Part shown: piece after piece, positions 9,401 to 18,434 of the stretch
Numbering within the stretch: the stretch's first letter is position 1
How the letters are laid out: each line of letters starts with the position of its first letter
Assembly (NCBI RefSeq): GCF_000227135.1
Contig: NC_018237.1
Location: 380,149-444,148, forward strand
DNA from: Leishmania donovani
Taxonomy: Eukaryota; Euglenozoa; Kinetoplastea; Trypanosomatida; Trypanosomatidae
Reading direction: 5' to 3'
DNA: 64,000 nucleotides
The notes under the pieces: model-generated
The model's database searches: none
What the model saw: only the letters and a program-made list of their open reading frames with translations
What the model was told of the DNA's origin: nothing
Program-made: the position numbers and the translations under genes

Positions 9401-11664
9401 GGCTGGGGTAGGGACGAGGCGGCGTCGCCTTTCACACCGCCTTTGCGGCTGTCACCGCGCAGAGACACCGGCGAGACGCTCAACGATTTGGGCAGCTGCG
9501 TAATCTGCGGGGAACGCCACACAGGCGGCTCTCGCAGCCGCAGCCGCTGCGGGGTCGTTGTCGTCGCGGCGTGACCGCCTTCGGCGTCGGCGTCGGCCTC
9601 CGTTATCACATCTATATCCGCGAGCCTTGAGAGCTGCGATGAGGATGGTGAGGTGAAGCTCAGGTGAGGGCAGGCGTACGACGACCACTGCTGCTGCTGC
9701 TGCTGCTGCTGGAAGGGCGGGTGAGCAGGGAAGAGTGTCGAGGCCGCCGAGGATGTCGGCGCAGCGGGGTGGCTCGCCTCCACCGCATCCCCACCCGCCG
9801 TCCGCTTCAGCCACACGTACGATGAAGAGGGAGAGCTCTGGCGGCTCGTGTTGCCGCCCATACGCAGGCGGCCTGCGGGAGCGGGGATCGACTGAGCGGC
9901 AGACGCCATGGCCTTGTGCTGAAGCGACGGCGAAGCCTCATCGTCCTTGAGTGCCGACGATTGAGTCGACAACAGCCGCGTTGATGTGCCGCGGCAAAGG
10001 TCATCTGTGACGCCGCCGCTGTTGTGGCGGTGATGTCGATGGAAAAGTTGCGCACCGCCGGCGCTGCTGGCACGCGGCACCAACGAGGGCAGCGGAGGCG
10101 GCGTGACAGCTGTGGCAGAGCCTGGCGGCAGCGGCGGCCCCTCGGTTGCCCTCCCCACGCTCCATCGGCTCTCGCTGTCACTGTGGGTGGCGATGCTGCT
10201 GACGTCTAGGGGAGGTGGCAGGTGCTGGTGGTGTTGCCGCTGCCGTCGGTGAAGTCCCGGAGCGTCTGCTTCCTCGACGCCGTCTTCCTCGCTGCCGTGG
10301 CTCATGATGAGTGTGCCATTCGGCGAGTCGTCAGCGGGCGTTGAAGTGGCTGAGATGGAGCGCACAGGTTCGGTGAACAGCTGCTTGACGGTCTCCGCTG
10401 CATGCGCGGGAGGGCTGCCGACTTGTCTGTGACCGCCATCCTGCAACGCGTCCTTTTCGCGCAGACGCTGCGTAGCGGGGGTGCCACCGGCTAGCAACTG
10501 CCGCTGCCACCGGTGGCTGCTGGGCTTGCTCTCGCTGTCCGCCATGAGGGCCTCTGGGCTGCTCTCAGCGCTTTGGCGGCTTGGACTGTCGGCGCCGTTG
10601 TTGTTCCCGTCGGATGTCTGTTTGCGGGTGCCGCGCACGGCCGGCTGCAGCAGCGGCGGTGGCGGTGTCGGGCAGCCGCGGAGATCGAGGGTGGCGCTGC
10701 TGCTGCTGCTGCTGCTGCTGCCGCCACGACCGCCAGCTCCGCCGTGGAGGAGGCGAAGGGGATGAGTCGGCAGGACCTCTGGTGACGTGACGAGATGCTG
10801 TTCCACTGCTGCGGCCGTCGACGCCGCAAGTGAGGGGTGAGGCGGCGGCGGAGCGTCGAGCTGACTCTGCCGAGCGTCGCCGTCGCTCCTTGTGGCGTCA
10901 ACCACGTCACTGCCGAAGAAAATGGTATCTTCGCCATCATTGCCCTCTTGTTCACTCTCATCCTCGTTGTTTGCTACCACGACGATGGGCCGCGACGATC
11001 GCGTCGCCGTTGATGTCCGCGCTGTTAACGTTGATGGTGCCGCCGTCGCATTGCCATGTGCATCCTTTCTGTACGTCCTCTCCGTCTTTTCCTCAGCGGC
11101 ACTACTGGCGATGCCGCCGCCATCGTCGAGTTCCTCGTCTGTTCGAGGAGGATGCTTGACCGTGGCGCCTTTTCGATGTGCTCTGGCGGCAGGTGCCGGC
11201 GCTGTCGCGGCCGCCGCTTCAGCTGCAACAGGCGGTTGCGGTGACGGTGACGACTTGCGCCTTTCTGAGCTAGAGACGGCGATCTTCTCAGCTGTTGGAC
11301 CACGTTCCGGGGTGTTTGCCGCTTGCTGTGATTCGGCACGAATGCTTGTGTGGCTGCTGCTGCTGCTGCTTGGCTTTTGTGCCGGAGCCGCCTTCGTTTT
11401 GGTTGCGGAAGCTGCGGTGACCTTCACGATGTTTGCCTTCCGTGTAGCAGCTTTCGAGGCCATCCGCGCGGCTGGTGAGGTGCAGGGCAGCTGCGCAGCG
11501 CGCTTCTTGGGTGCCGGCTTGAACGTACTCTTCTTCGAAGCTGCTGCGGTTTTCGTTCCTGCCGTCTTGCGCTGGCGCGTCTTCGCTGCTGTGGCTGCTG
11601 CTGCCGCCGTGGCGGTGGTGGCATCTCTCTTCGACCCCACGGCTTTGCGTTTCTTGGGAGGCAT
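6403..11664 (-). CDS. Very large Wee1/Myt1-like protein kinase
   Basis: This encodes 1753 aa. The frame stays open to 12510, but sequence above 11664 translates to Ser, His/Thr and Pro runs typical of a 5' UTR, while ATG 11662-11664 starts a basic MPPKKRKAVGSKR segment that could be a nuclear localisation signal. The first ~1290 residues are low complexity (AT-hook-like basic Ala/Lys region, poly-Ser, a Gln run at 9691-9711). The kinase domain is C-terminal: glycine loop GEGSFG about residue 1315, VAVK lysine 1338, catalytic HLDLKPSNIL about 1533, and DFG about 1574. HLDLKPxN and the single large C-terminal domain fit Wee1/Myt1, the CDK-inhibitory kinases of G2/M. The N-lobe has a ~100-residue helical insertion, and the APE motif after GTFEYM is degenerate (MDL). 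Four hydrophobic-acidic stretches resemble SUMO-interacting motifs. Kinase is certain; the Wee1 assignment is less so. Confidence 0.8.
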   Translation of the reverse strand: MPPKKRKAVGSKRDATTATAAAAATAAKTRQRKTAGTKTAAASKKSTFKPAPKKRAAQLPCTSPAARMASKAATRKANIVKVTAASATKTKAAPAQKPSSSSSSHTSIRAESQQAANTPERGPTAEKIAVSSSERRKSSPSPQPPVAAEAAAATAPAPAARAHRKGATVKHPPRTDEELDDGGGIASSAAEEKTERTYRKDAHGNATAAPSTLTARTSTATRSSRPIVVVANNEDESEQEGNDGEDTIFFGSDVVDATRSDGDARQSQLDAPPPPHPSLAASTAAAVEQHLVTSPEVLPTHPLRLLHGGAGGRGGSSSSSSSSATLDLRGCPTPPPPLLQPAVRGTRKQTSDGNNNGADSPSRQSAESSPEALMADSESKPSSHRWQRQLLAGGTPATQRLREKDALQDGGHRQVGSPPAHAAETVKQLFTEPVRSISATSTPADDSPNGTLIMSHGSEEDGVEEADAPGLHRRQRQHHQHLPPPLDVSSIATHSDSESRWSVGRATEGPPLPPGSATAVTPPPLPSLVPRASSAGGAQLFHRHHRHNSGGVTDDLCRGTSTRLLSTQSSALKDDEASPSLQHKAMASAAQSIPAPAGRLRMGGNTSRQSSPSSSYVWLKRTAGGDAVEASHPAAPTSSAASTLFPAHPPFQQQQQQQQWSSYACPHLSFTSPSSSQLSRLADIDVITEADADAEGGHAATTTTPQRLRLREPPVWRSPQITQLPKSLSVSPVSLRGDSRKGGVKGDAASSLPQPLSQTQPAAHSVSAASSSTGEATQTLAQASANAAGGLQASLHVVPSGPTAAPAVSRPSTQLITKAAATRPIASPGTMWICLDDDDCAGDDSDSEGEGVVGEAKTAAPLHNGSDVPLISVKMEIDAETDAVYTPPEHTAAAAASPSPSGSSHKGGVAVGGEEQTEAPGRLRSRRPSPSKADSGGAGVRVDQSNIPVLSPAQARRRPPAEKSHPIAEILSPTFRPRRRPPDTSADPSHSLGAGSATHQRLASWPASHCYINLDDDTEDEDAEESPPRQRARNAHALDGAVYSAQPMSSASVADVLPALLRASTVTGADARSQLSLPLIIDDDDDEGVPEVGSETHTKESGDQEVRCEGLSPKPPKPKRGTCVEGANEVVANEEDDDGLLKSPQKPHVKDFIFPNRLDPELRPSSPLYRSIHAYQQQYQQQQQRAQGKEEEEHAARHAAAAASPLQEGVNADCRHLPQSAAIPVVIGNTKGASPDDVAAAGQAGHKRSRAKDAKTGAAAPALPDWGRPADTLLRDFFPTKFTKKSFMEAAKNVMSPMHFLEAGDFWAAFASAEFVGEGSFGLVWRCLTVDGDLVAVKSCPIILRTKANIEDSFSTIREIATMRFLSEMQVPYVLPLHSAFFVHAQEALPPLAQEALEWRQRLRKRAEEAALEVEVRLLARGGNRRASHTGAEEDIEDAPLTLEQQVAVQMERLTAAEGPEEQATRARLQSVRLPRFLSITHDDLTQSDATVFLVMELCDGDVEGISRSDGVAKGMVYCVSSALAAMHELGLLHLDLKPSNILFAYEHGPSQQRLQRFSASGPATDAVKFYLSDFGNCRLVGPDPMDEVQDSYGTFEYMDLRALRDAVCGRPTDAFSLGATLYELLYGRRLYPKCVDPRCRGEEDHSRECFVEAASQPVVLPTVGPPTTAAMVTPVTTIGLNAAAAGHARGPHANGGTGSTSGLICSGPALTPLQYLTLALLRKPWAERMTAEECRRYLVQTFHITQTEDSSP

Positions 11665-13401
11665 GGTGACTAAAGACAGAGGTGCGGGACAGCCGCCGCT
11701 AGATGATGGCGGGGGCAGTGCGGCGCACACCCACACAACACACTCGCGATCACGCAGGGCGAGAGAGGGAGGGGGAGGGCACGAATCCGCAGAGGACTTG
11801 GACAACAAAGAAACAACGAAAAACAAAACGAGCAGGTGGAGTACGATGAGCAGTGTGGCGCGGGTGTGTGATGGTGCCTTCCGCGGACCGTGTGCACAGC
11901 TTTCGTATGCAAGTGCGTGGGCCCGATAACACACGCGGACGCGCTTACATGCGATGCGGAGGGACGGAGAAGGAGAGCAAGCAAAAAAAAAAAGGTGTGT
12001 GTGTGTGTGTCGGCGGAGCAGCGAGTGCCGGCTGAGATGAGATATGCGGTGCGCGTGTGCGTGTGTTTGTGTGTGCTGCCGGTGGTGCCGACTGTCGCCG
12101 TGGTGGCGGTAAAGAGAGGACGAAGAGGAAGAGGAGGAAGAGGAAGAGGAAGGGGGGGGGGCGGTGTGGTGTGTGTGTGTGTTGGGTGGGGGAGGGATGA
12201 GCAAGTTATGCGAAAATGCACGAGAGCGGATGAGGGTGGCGACTCCACAGACGATGACGCAATGGCGCCCCGCTATCAGAGAAGAAAGGAGAGGGGAGAT
12301 CGGCGTTATAGGATGGCTGACGGTGGTGCTGCTGATGGTGGTGACCATCACGTAAAGCTGACAGCCAAAGAAAACAAAATGGAGCGAGAAGGCGGTGGCG
12401 TATATGCGGGTACGGCTGCATGGATATGGGGATGCAGCTGTGCGCCTGCGCAGCCCCTTGCCCGTGGAGAGGAAGACAAACACACACACACGCACGCACG
12501 CAGCAAGCACGCACAGCTACACACTGGCAATGCGCCGTTCCCTTCGCCGTGAGGCTTCGACGCACCCCCTGTCTACACAGCACTCCGCACGCCCGCACGC
12601 CCTCTCGCCTTCGGTCCGTCTGTCTGTGTGGGTGACCCTGCGACGGCGTCCCGTGCCTGACATGACTGCCCTTCTAACGCCGGACGTTTCCCTTTTTTTG
12701 TTGGTATTCTTCAGCGTCTCTATAGGAAGACACTCACACACACGCACACACACCGATATCCAGTACTGGATAGCGGTCGTCTGCACAGAGGAAGGTGCCA
12801 GAGAGGGTGAGGGGATGGAGACCGAGCGGGAGGATTGAAGAGGCCAGCAATGTGGAGACCGCCGGAGATGCACACGCATAGGAGGATGGGTGAAGGGGGC
12901 GGTGCGGCAGTGCCGCTCCGGCTCCTTCCCTCGATCCGTTCTGCACGGCGACCTTTCAAAAGAAGAGAGTCACACACACACACACACACACACATGCTGT
13001 GCAGGAGACGCCGCCGAAGGCGCTGCCGACCCTGCAAGATGGCGAGAGCGCTGAAATACGTCAGCACCTTTCCTCTTCAACAGAGAAGAAACGCCGTGCA
13101 GGCGGGAGGGTGCGGAGAGAGAGGAAGGTGCGTGTACGTGTGTTGGTGGCTAAGTGCCGGCCCGTCGGCCACCACTTCAGGCGATACGCGAGAGGTCCGC
13201 AAGTGAACTGAGACGCCGAGAGGAGAGCAGAGCAAGATCTGAGTGCTGCTGAGGAGCCATGCCCAATACAACTGGGCTTACGGTGGGGCAGCCAACGCTT
13301 ACCTGCGTGTGTGTGTGTCGCGTTACGGAGAACACACGCACGCGGGGGAGCCGGAGAGGTTGAGATGGGGTATGGCCGAGGGCCGGCTTTGCGCCACCAA
13401 G
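11665..13401. other. Intergenic region, 5' UTR of the kinase and 3' UTR of the deaminase gene
   Basis: This is 1.7 kb rich in simple repeats: a purine tract at 11759-11779 (a pyrimidine tract on the transcribed strand, a probable splice signal for the kinase), GT repeats near 11997-12010 and 12169-12182, a GAGGAA-type tract at about 12120-12155, and CA repeats at 12480-12500 and 12971-12993. No convincing coding frame was seen on either strand. Confidence 0.6.
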
Positions 13402-15600
13402 CTAGTCGTAGTAGCGGTCAAAACACTTGGTAAGCCACGCCCACTCCCACCGACTGAGCCGCGATGGCAGCGGTGTCGCCGACAGCGTGGCCGTTGCCTC
13501 TACAGGGGAGGCAGCAACGCTGTTGCACACACGCACGAAAGACGGCCAGTCGCGCCAGTCGCCCGTCTCCGCTCCCTGTAGCACCTCGAGAGCACCGCCT
13601 TTATGGGCCGCGACCGACTCGGACGCACACGAGTAGTGCTCATAGAGGGCGGCTGCGAGCAGCTGCACCGGCAACGGCAGCTCAAAGAGCTGCGCCAAGG
13701 ACAAACGCTCAAACAACCAGAAGAAGTGCGCCAGGGCCGCTGTGGACGGCGTCTCCGCCGCTGCATCGCCGCTGGTCGCACCCGCCGCGTTTGCCGTCAG
13801 CCGGTTGCACAGCTGCCTGATGGCGGGGTGCTGAGAGGCCAAGAGCAACTCCTTGGACAGTGTAGTGCCAAAGACACCTCGGTCATCCGTGTGGAAGGAG
13901 ATGTTCGGCAACACAAACGTGCTCGCTGCATCGCTGCTGTCAGCATCCGCTGCCCCTGATGGATCGGTCACGGCCGTCAGATTGCCACACCGACGCATCG
14001 CGCGTGCCTGCCGATGGGCAAGACGGACCGCCTCTGTGGCCGCGTAACACGGAAACGCGCTCCTGCCCTCTGTGTCGCTGCCACGGCGCCGACGGCTCTC
14101 TGGCATGGACTCCCAAAGCTGCAGGAGGTCACCGAGGTGGTGGTCCACAACGTGAGAGTGGCCTCCCGTCAGCATATTGCTCGTGAGGCACAGCTCAATC
14201 CCTTGCTGCGCCGCGAGGATCGCAGACAAGTTCGCGGGGTCCGTGAAGACGAGATGGCCCCAGCGCTCTGGCGCGAACAGCACCATTTCGTGCAGCTCCT
14301 GCGGGTCCTGCTTCTCCCCTGCGTGAATCGTGATGGAGGGGGTGACGCGTATGCCGCTGCTGTCCTGCGCTTCTGCCTCTCCCCTGCGCGCGGCAGCCAG
14401 CGCCGGCTCCAGTTCCGCGTACTTGCCCTTGTAGCAGTTGCCAGAGAGGTCCATACCGGTGACCCAGCACGTCTTGCGCAGCCGGCGATGCAGGCAAGAG
14501 GAGGGGGAGGAGGAGGAGGGGGTAGCACTGGTTGGCGAGCCCGGGGACGACGAATCGTTATTGGCTGTGCCGCGCCTCGCTTCCTCGCCGTTGCGCTCCC
14601 GCATGTGGGCCGTGCACCACGAGTGGAACTCCATGGCTTGCCGTTGCTGCGTCTTCGTGGTGAGCCGCGCGGCTTCCCAGGCGGCCGCTGCCGTGGCACC
14701 ACGGTTGACGGAGAGCAGCAGGCGCACATGCATGCGCTCCGTCAAGTTCCTAAAGATATGCTCGAGAAAGTACCGGCGGCGTTCTTGAACGCATGACGAC
14801 TCACACGGCGGCTGCAGGAGGCTGCCATAGACGCGCTCGTACAGCTGCCACCATGGCGCCGCGGCCGCCTGTTCACCGGCCTCGTCTTCTGCTGCACCCC
14901 TTTGCGTCACAGAGGCCGCACCCCACGCCAACACCTGCGCCGATGCGCTTGCGGTCAGCAGCTCACCCGTCGCTAAGTCGACCAAACCACCGGAGAGTAT
15001 GTGCTCGACGGTCTCAATGACCGTGTCCACGTACATCTGCTTCGTCACCTCCTCGTCTGCCGCGTCGCGGCGGAAGGTGCGTCGAAGCCCGTCCCGCATC
15101 GACGTCCGAATCTCCATTACAATGATGTTCTCCTCGGCGCTGGTGAAGAGCATGTCCTGCACAGCCAGTCGGGTGAACGCGAGGTTCGTCATGACCTTGT
15201 AGATGGCGTCGAAGACGGTGAAGCAGTAATGCATCCGTTCCGTTGGCGTTGCCGCCGCCGCCACCGCCGCCCTGTCGGCGCTGTCCGCCGGGGTTACTGT
15301 GAGCACGTTCTGCCTTCGCTTCTCTTGAGAGTCGAAGAAGAGGATATGACCCGCCTCGGCATCGCCGGCCCTGCCGCTGTCCCCATCCGCCCCGTTTACC
15401 GGAGCACCGTCGTGAATGAGAAGCCGCTCCAGGTGCGCCAGCAGCGATGCCGACACACTGCCGTTAAGGTGGCAGTGGAAGTCCAGCTTGGGCGCACGAT
15501 GGAGCACGCTCGCAAGATCTGCCACCTCTGCCTCTTCGCCGCACTGCTGGCGCTCTCGCAGGAGCACCGGCTCGACAGTGGTGCGGTACAGACGATCCAT
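13402..15600 (-). CDS. Adenosine deaminase-like protein (ADAL / N6-methyl-AMP deaminase type)
   Basis: This encodes 732 aa from the ATG at 15598-15600. The metal-dependent deaminase signature is present in order: PKLDFHCHLNGSVSASL (HxH zinc ligands, about residue 40), TGMDLSGNCYKGK (about 385), SITIHAGEKQ (zinc histidine and catalytic Glu, about 425), and ISFHTDDRGVFGTTLSKE (the SxxTDDP-like metal-binding Asp pair, about 570). HxHLNGS followed by TDD-x-GVF is typical of the ADAL branch, which hydrolyses N6-methyl-AMP or related nucleotides to IMP in purine salvage. At 732 aa it is about twice the usual 350 aa; the excess is Ala/Ser-rich insertions between motifs (for example near 14480-14600). 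All catalytic residues appear intact, so activity is expected. Substrate choice between adenosine, AMP and N6-mAMP cannot be fixed from the motifs. Confidence 0.85.
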   Translation of the reverse strand: MDRLYRTTVEPVLLRERQQCGEEAEVADLASVLHRAPKLDFHCHLNGSVSASLLAHLERLLIHDGAPVNGADGDSGRAGDAEAGHILFFDSQEKRRQNVLTVTPADSADRAAVAAAATPTERMHYCFTVFDAIYKVMTNLAFTRLAVQDMLFTSAEENIIVMEIRTSMRDGLRRTFRRDAADEEVTKQMYVDTVIETVEHILSGGLVDLATGELLTASASAQVLAWGAASVTQRGAAEDEAGEQAAAAPWWQLYERVYGSLLQPPCESSCVQERRRYFLEHIFRNLTERMHVRLLLSVNRGATAAAAWEAARLTTKTQQRQAMEFHSWCTAHMRERNGEEARRGTANNDSSSPGSPTSATPSSSSPSSCLHRRLRKTCWVTGMDLSGNCYKGKYAELEPALAAARRGEAEAQDSSGIRVTPSITIHAGEKQDPQELHEMVLFAPERWGHLVFTDPANLSAILAAQQGIELCLTSNMLTGGHSHVVDHHLGDLLQLWESMPESRRRRGSDTEGRSAFPCYAATEAVRLAHRQARAMRRCGNLTAVTDPSGAADADSSDAASTFVLPNISFHTDDRGVFGTTLSKELLLASQHPAIRQLCNRLTANAAGATSGDAAAETPSTAALAHFFWLFERLSLAQLFELPLPVQLLAAALYEHYSCASESVAAHKGGALEVLQGAETGDWRDWPSFVRVCNSVAASPVEATATLSATPLPSRLSRWEWAWLTKCFDRYYD

Positions 15601-16322
15601 GATAGCGTGGCCGTGGATAGTAGTAAGAGCCTTTCAACGCAGAACCAACAGCGGTGGTGGAGGAAGGGGGAGGAGCAGGTAGGGGAGAGTGGCATGATGT
15701 GCGATGAGGTAGACACGAGCACGGTCGCACACGCACATACACACACACACACAGAGTGACGCGTTACGACGCCACATGAGGCGCCGTTACGCGCGTGCAC
15801 CCGGTTCTTTGCTTGTGCCGCTTTAAGGAGGGACAGGGAGCCACTCGATTCACTAATAGCCATTACTCAAGTGAGCGTGCAGAGGGAGCGCCCACACACA
15901 CACGTACACACACACCAGTCCACGCCGCCTTTTCCTTTCGGACACATGTATGTATGCGTGTCCTGCTATCATGGTTCTTCTTCGCTCTCCACGTCCACCA
16001 TCCCACGACGACCACCGCATCCCCTCAACGCACGCCTCCACACGCGCGCGCAGACACGCCCACACAGGGGGCATGTCCCTGCGTGTGTGCGAGAGGCCAA
16101 GGTGAGAAGTAGGGATAGGTGAGTGGGGCGCAAAAATGACGATGGCTGCTGTGCTGATGGGACTACAATGATCAGAAAGCGAATTCTCTTGCTCAGCTTC
16201 CAGGCTGGGGCGAGACGCGTGCAGCGGGCGGAGGGTACAGTAAGAAAGGAAGGAGAGGGAAGGGGGACTGTGGCAGGTGCGGCGTACCAGGAACCTGCGA
16301 CTGGGTCCTCAGCTACGGTTGC
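15601..16322. other. Intergenic region, no gene seen
   Basis: This is 5' flank of the deaminase and 3' flank of the NTF2-like gene. It has short CA repeats at about 15737-15752 and 15893-15915 and a purine-rich block at 15655-15690 that would serve as a pyrimidine tract before the deaminase start. Confidence 0.55.
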
Positions 16323-16697
16323 TTACTGACCTCCACCACCGACAAGGTTGAAGACCTGATTTGACACGTACCACTGACCGTTGTCCTGCGCCAGGTGGAA
16401 GAAGTCGTTGAACTTGAGTGAGTGATCCTCACCCCTCAACTTCACCTCGCCGTTCACGATGACGATCACACCGCCGCTCATTGAGGGCTGGCAGTCGATA
16501 CTGTCCTGCTTGAAGGCGGCCTCTGTAAAGCCCAGGTTCGCAAAACGTGCCATGATCGCGTCCACACCCTGCACCTGCTCCTTCTGCCACGTCAACAACG
16601 TGTTGGGGCGGTAAATACCGGCCAACTGGTCGCGCTGGTTGGCAAAGAAGTTGTAGTAGTGCTGCACGAAGCCCACACCGACATCCTCAAACGACAT
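16323..16697 (-). CDS. NTF2: NTF2-like protein (nuclear transport factor 2)
   Basis: This encodes 124 aa, the standard NTF2 length, from the ATG at 16695-16697. The N-terminus MSFEDVGVGFVQHYYNFFAN matches the NTF2 opening helix. It is followed by LAGIYRPNTLLTWQKEQVQG, the middle part with QDSIDCQPSMSGGVIVIVNG, and the C-terminal strand WYVSNQVFNLVGGG. NTF2 dimers carry RanGDP back into the nucleus; the acidic/hydrophobic pocket strands appear intact. Family membership is clear. It is small, intact and has ordinary codon usage. Just upstream is an unusual 7-bp purine minisatellite, which becomes a pyrimidine tract in the transcript. Confidence 0.93.
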   Translation of the reverse strand: MSFEDVGVGFVQHYYNFFANQRDQLAGIYRPNTLLTWQKEQVQGVDAIMARFANLGFTEAAFKQDSIDCQPSMSGGVIVIVNGEVKLRGEDHSLKFNDFFHLAQDNGQWYVSNQVFNLVGGGGQ

Positions 16698-17843
16698 CGT
16701 TCTCTTGAGTCGCTGGCGGATCTTCTTCGATTCCGTTGTTATGGACGACGCGTGCGCGAGAGGGAGGAGGGAGGAGGGAGGAGGGAGGAGGGAGGAGGGA
16801 GGAGGGAGGAGGGAGAATGAGGGCAGCGGCCAAGTGCTTTGCGCCGCACCGTGTATGCCCGTATTCGCTCACAAGTTACGACGCACAGAAGAGGGAAGGC
16901 AGAGACGGATGCGTGGGGAGGGGAGGGCCGAGTATTCGCTCATGCAAAACATGTCCGTCAACCAACAAATGCTATGGTAACGGTCTGTGCAGGAAGGGAT
17001 GGAGACGTGTGTGTGTGGACTAAGCCGCCGCCGCGGCAGCGGTGCAACAACCCAGAGAGGGTGGAGAAGCGAAGGCGCTGCTTGCATCACCACCGCCATG
17101 CGGATTCGCCCCCAACGATAATGTGAAGCGGAGCAGAGGGACGGACAGCGGCTAAGGGTGCTCCCAGCCTGCTACTAGCGTGGGGAGGGGGGGGGTATGC
17201 GACTGGGCTTCCCCCCTCTTCCGCTAAGGGGCGCGCGGATACCTTCTTGGATGAGCGCGGCGCTCGTGATGCGGGTGCTGCTGTAGCGTCCCTATCCCAT
17301 TCCGTCCTACTCGGTAGGCCGTTTCTTGGTGCAATGGTGATGATGCCGCGCCGGATGCTTCTTCGCATCGCTTGTTGTCGTTTCGTTCTTTGTTTATCGC
17401 TCTTGCCCCCCCCCCTCCCTCGCAGACCGCACGTGAATAATTCGAGGAGAGAGGCAGGAGAAGGACAGTGGCCGGCCAACAGGGTTGAAGAAGGGGTGGT
17501 GGTGGGACGCAAGAGCGGCGACAGCCTTTTTAGTAGATGAAGTTACACGATGAGGAAGACACACAACGGAGCGTGAGAGACCGGAGAGGAGAGGGGGGAG
17601 GGCAGAGGGACACCGGCAACAACAGCGGCACTAGCAAGCAGCGGCGGGGACGGCGTGTCCACCGCCACAACCGCACACCCACCGTAAAGGAAACAACAAA
17701 AAAAATCGTCGCTGACACGACGTCACCCCTCTTTCCTTACACGTTGTGATGGCGAAGAGGAGACACAAGCAGGAGGGCACATCACAGTCTTGCGAAAGGA
17801 AGGGCAGCACCGGCAACTGTCGAAGGCCCAAGTCGCACACCGA
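16698..17843. other. Intergenic region containing a heptamer minisatellite
   Basis: Beyond the minisatellite listed separately, this region holds G and C runs (about 17184-17196 and 17407-17420) and an A run at 17697-17705. No coding frame with protein-like composition was seen. Confidence 0.55.
16761..16814. repeat. (GGGAGGA)n minisatellite / pyrimidine tract
   Basis: Roughly seven to eight tandem copies of a 7-bp purine unit lie 64-117 nt upstream of the NTF2-like start. In the transcribed sense the unit is TCCTCCC, so the array is a long perfect polypyrimidine tract of the kind that directs trans-splicing. The G-rich strand could fold as a G-quadruplex or form triplex DNA. The repeat is visible directly; the roles are inferred. 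Confidence 0.9.
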
Positions 17844-18434
17844 CTAAGCCCGCTGACCGGAGCGCAGGTGTGGGTCGGCGAACTGCTCAACTGAAAACCA
17901 GCCCTTCTCTTCCGCCTCGGCGAACTGCTTTGGGAAGGCTGCCTTTTCCCACTTGAGGTAGTTCACAATCTGCCGCTGCAGCTGGCGCATGTTCAGCTGG
18001 AACGGGTTCAGCTTTCGATCCAGTGTCATGCGCTTCAGGTCTGTGCCGTAACGCTCGATCAGGTTCGCAATGGTGGACCCTTCCTGCTCGCTAACCGGGC
18101 GGCCGATTTTCGTCGCCTTCACCATCTTCTCGTGCTCCGCCAGCTCATTCTGCTCCTCAAAGACGCGACGCGTCTGCGGACGCACCTTTGCCTTGCGTTT
18201 CTCCGTCACCGACTTCGGCGCGCTCGGGTCGATGGCGAGGCCGAGACGAGTGAAGGTCTGCTCGGCGGTGTTGTTGCCCTCGAAGTACTTCTGGGTAAAG
18301 CGGTTGTTGGCGCCGGCGACGTCCACGGCGCGGACGTGGGCAAAACGCCGCTTCAGGTACTGTTTCTTCCCTACGCGAGTGATGGGAATGTTCTTCTTCA
18401 CCTTCCCCTTCGGTGTCACCTTGACGCGGCCCAT
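17844..18434 (-). CDS. NOP16: Nucleolar protein 16 (Nop16), 60S ribosome biogenesis
   Basis: This encodes 196 aa from the ATG at 18432-18434. The upstream open frame to 18686 is Pro/Ser-rich UTR-like sequence and was left out. The N-terminus MGRVKVTPKGKVKK is highly basic. The C-terminal part has the Nop16 signature IANLIERYGTDLKRMTLDRK, followed by LNPFQLNMRQLQRQIVNYLK, which aligns by eye with the 'YGdDyk.M..D.KLN..Q...gqLrrki' block of yeast and human Nop16. The centre contains RLGLAIDPSAPKSVTEKRKA. Nop16 binds pre-60S particles in the nucleolus. Length and organisation are normal and no lesion was seen. Confidence 0.85.
   Translation of the reverse strand: MGRVKVTPKGKVKKNIPITRVGKKQYLKRRFAHVRAVDVAGANNRFTQKYFEGNNTAEQTFTRLGLAIDPSAPKSVTEKRKAKVRPQTRRVFEEQNELAEHEKMVKATKIGRPVSEQEGSTIANLIERYGTDLKRMTLDRKLNPFQLNMRQLQRQIVNYLKWEKAAFPKQFAEAEEKGWFSVEQFADPHLRSGQRA

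Noticed and set aside
14014..14796. Plus-strand frame of ~260 codons inside the deaminase gene
   Set aside because: It lies opposite the deaminase motifs and is explained by GC-rich antisense.
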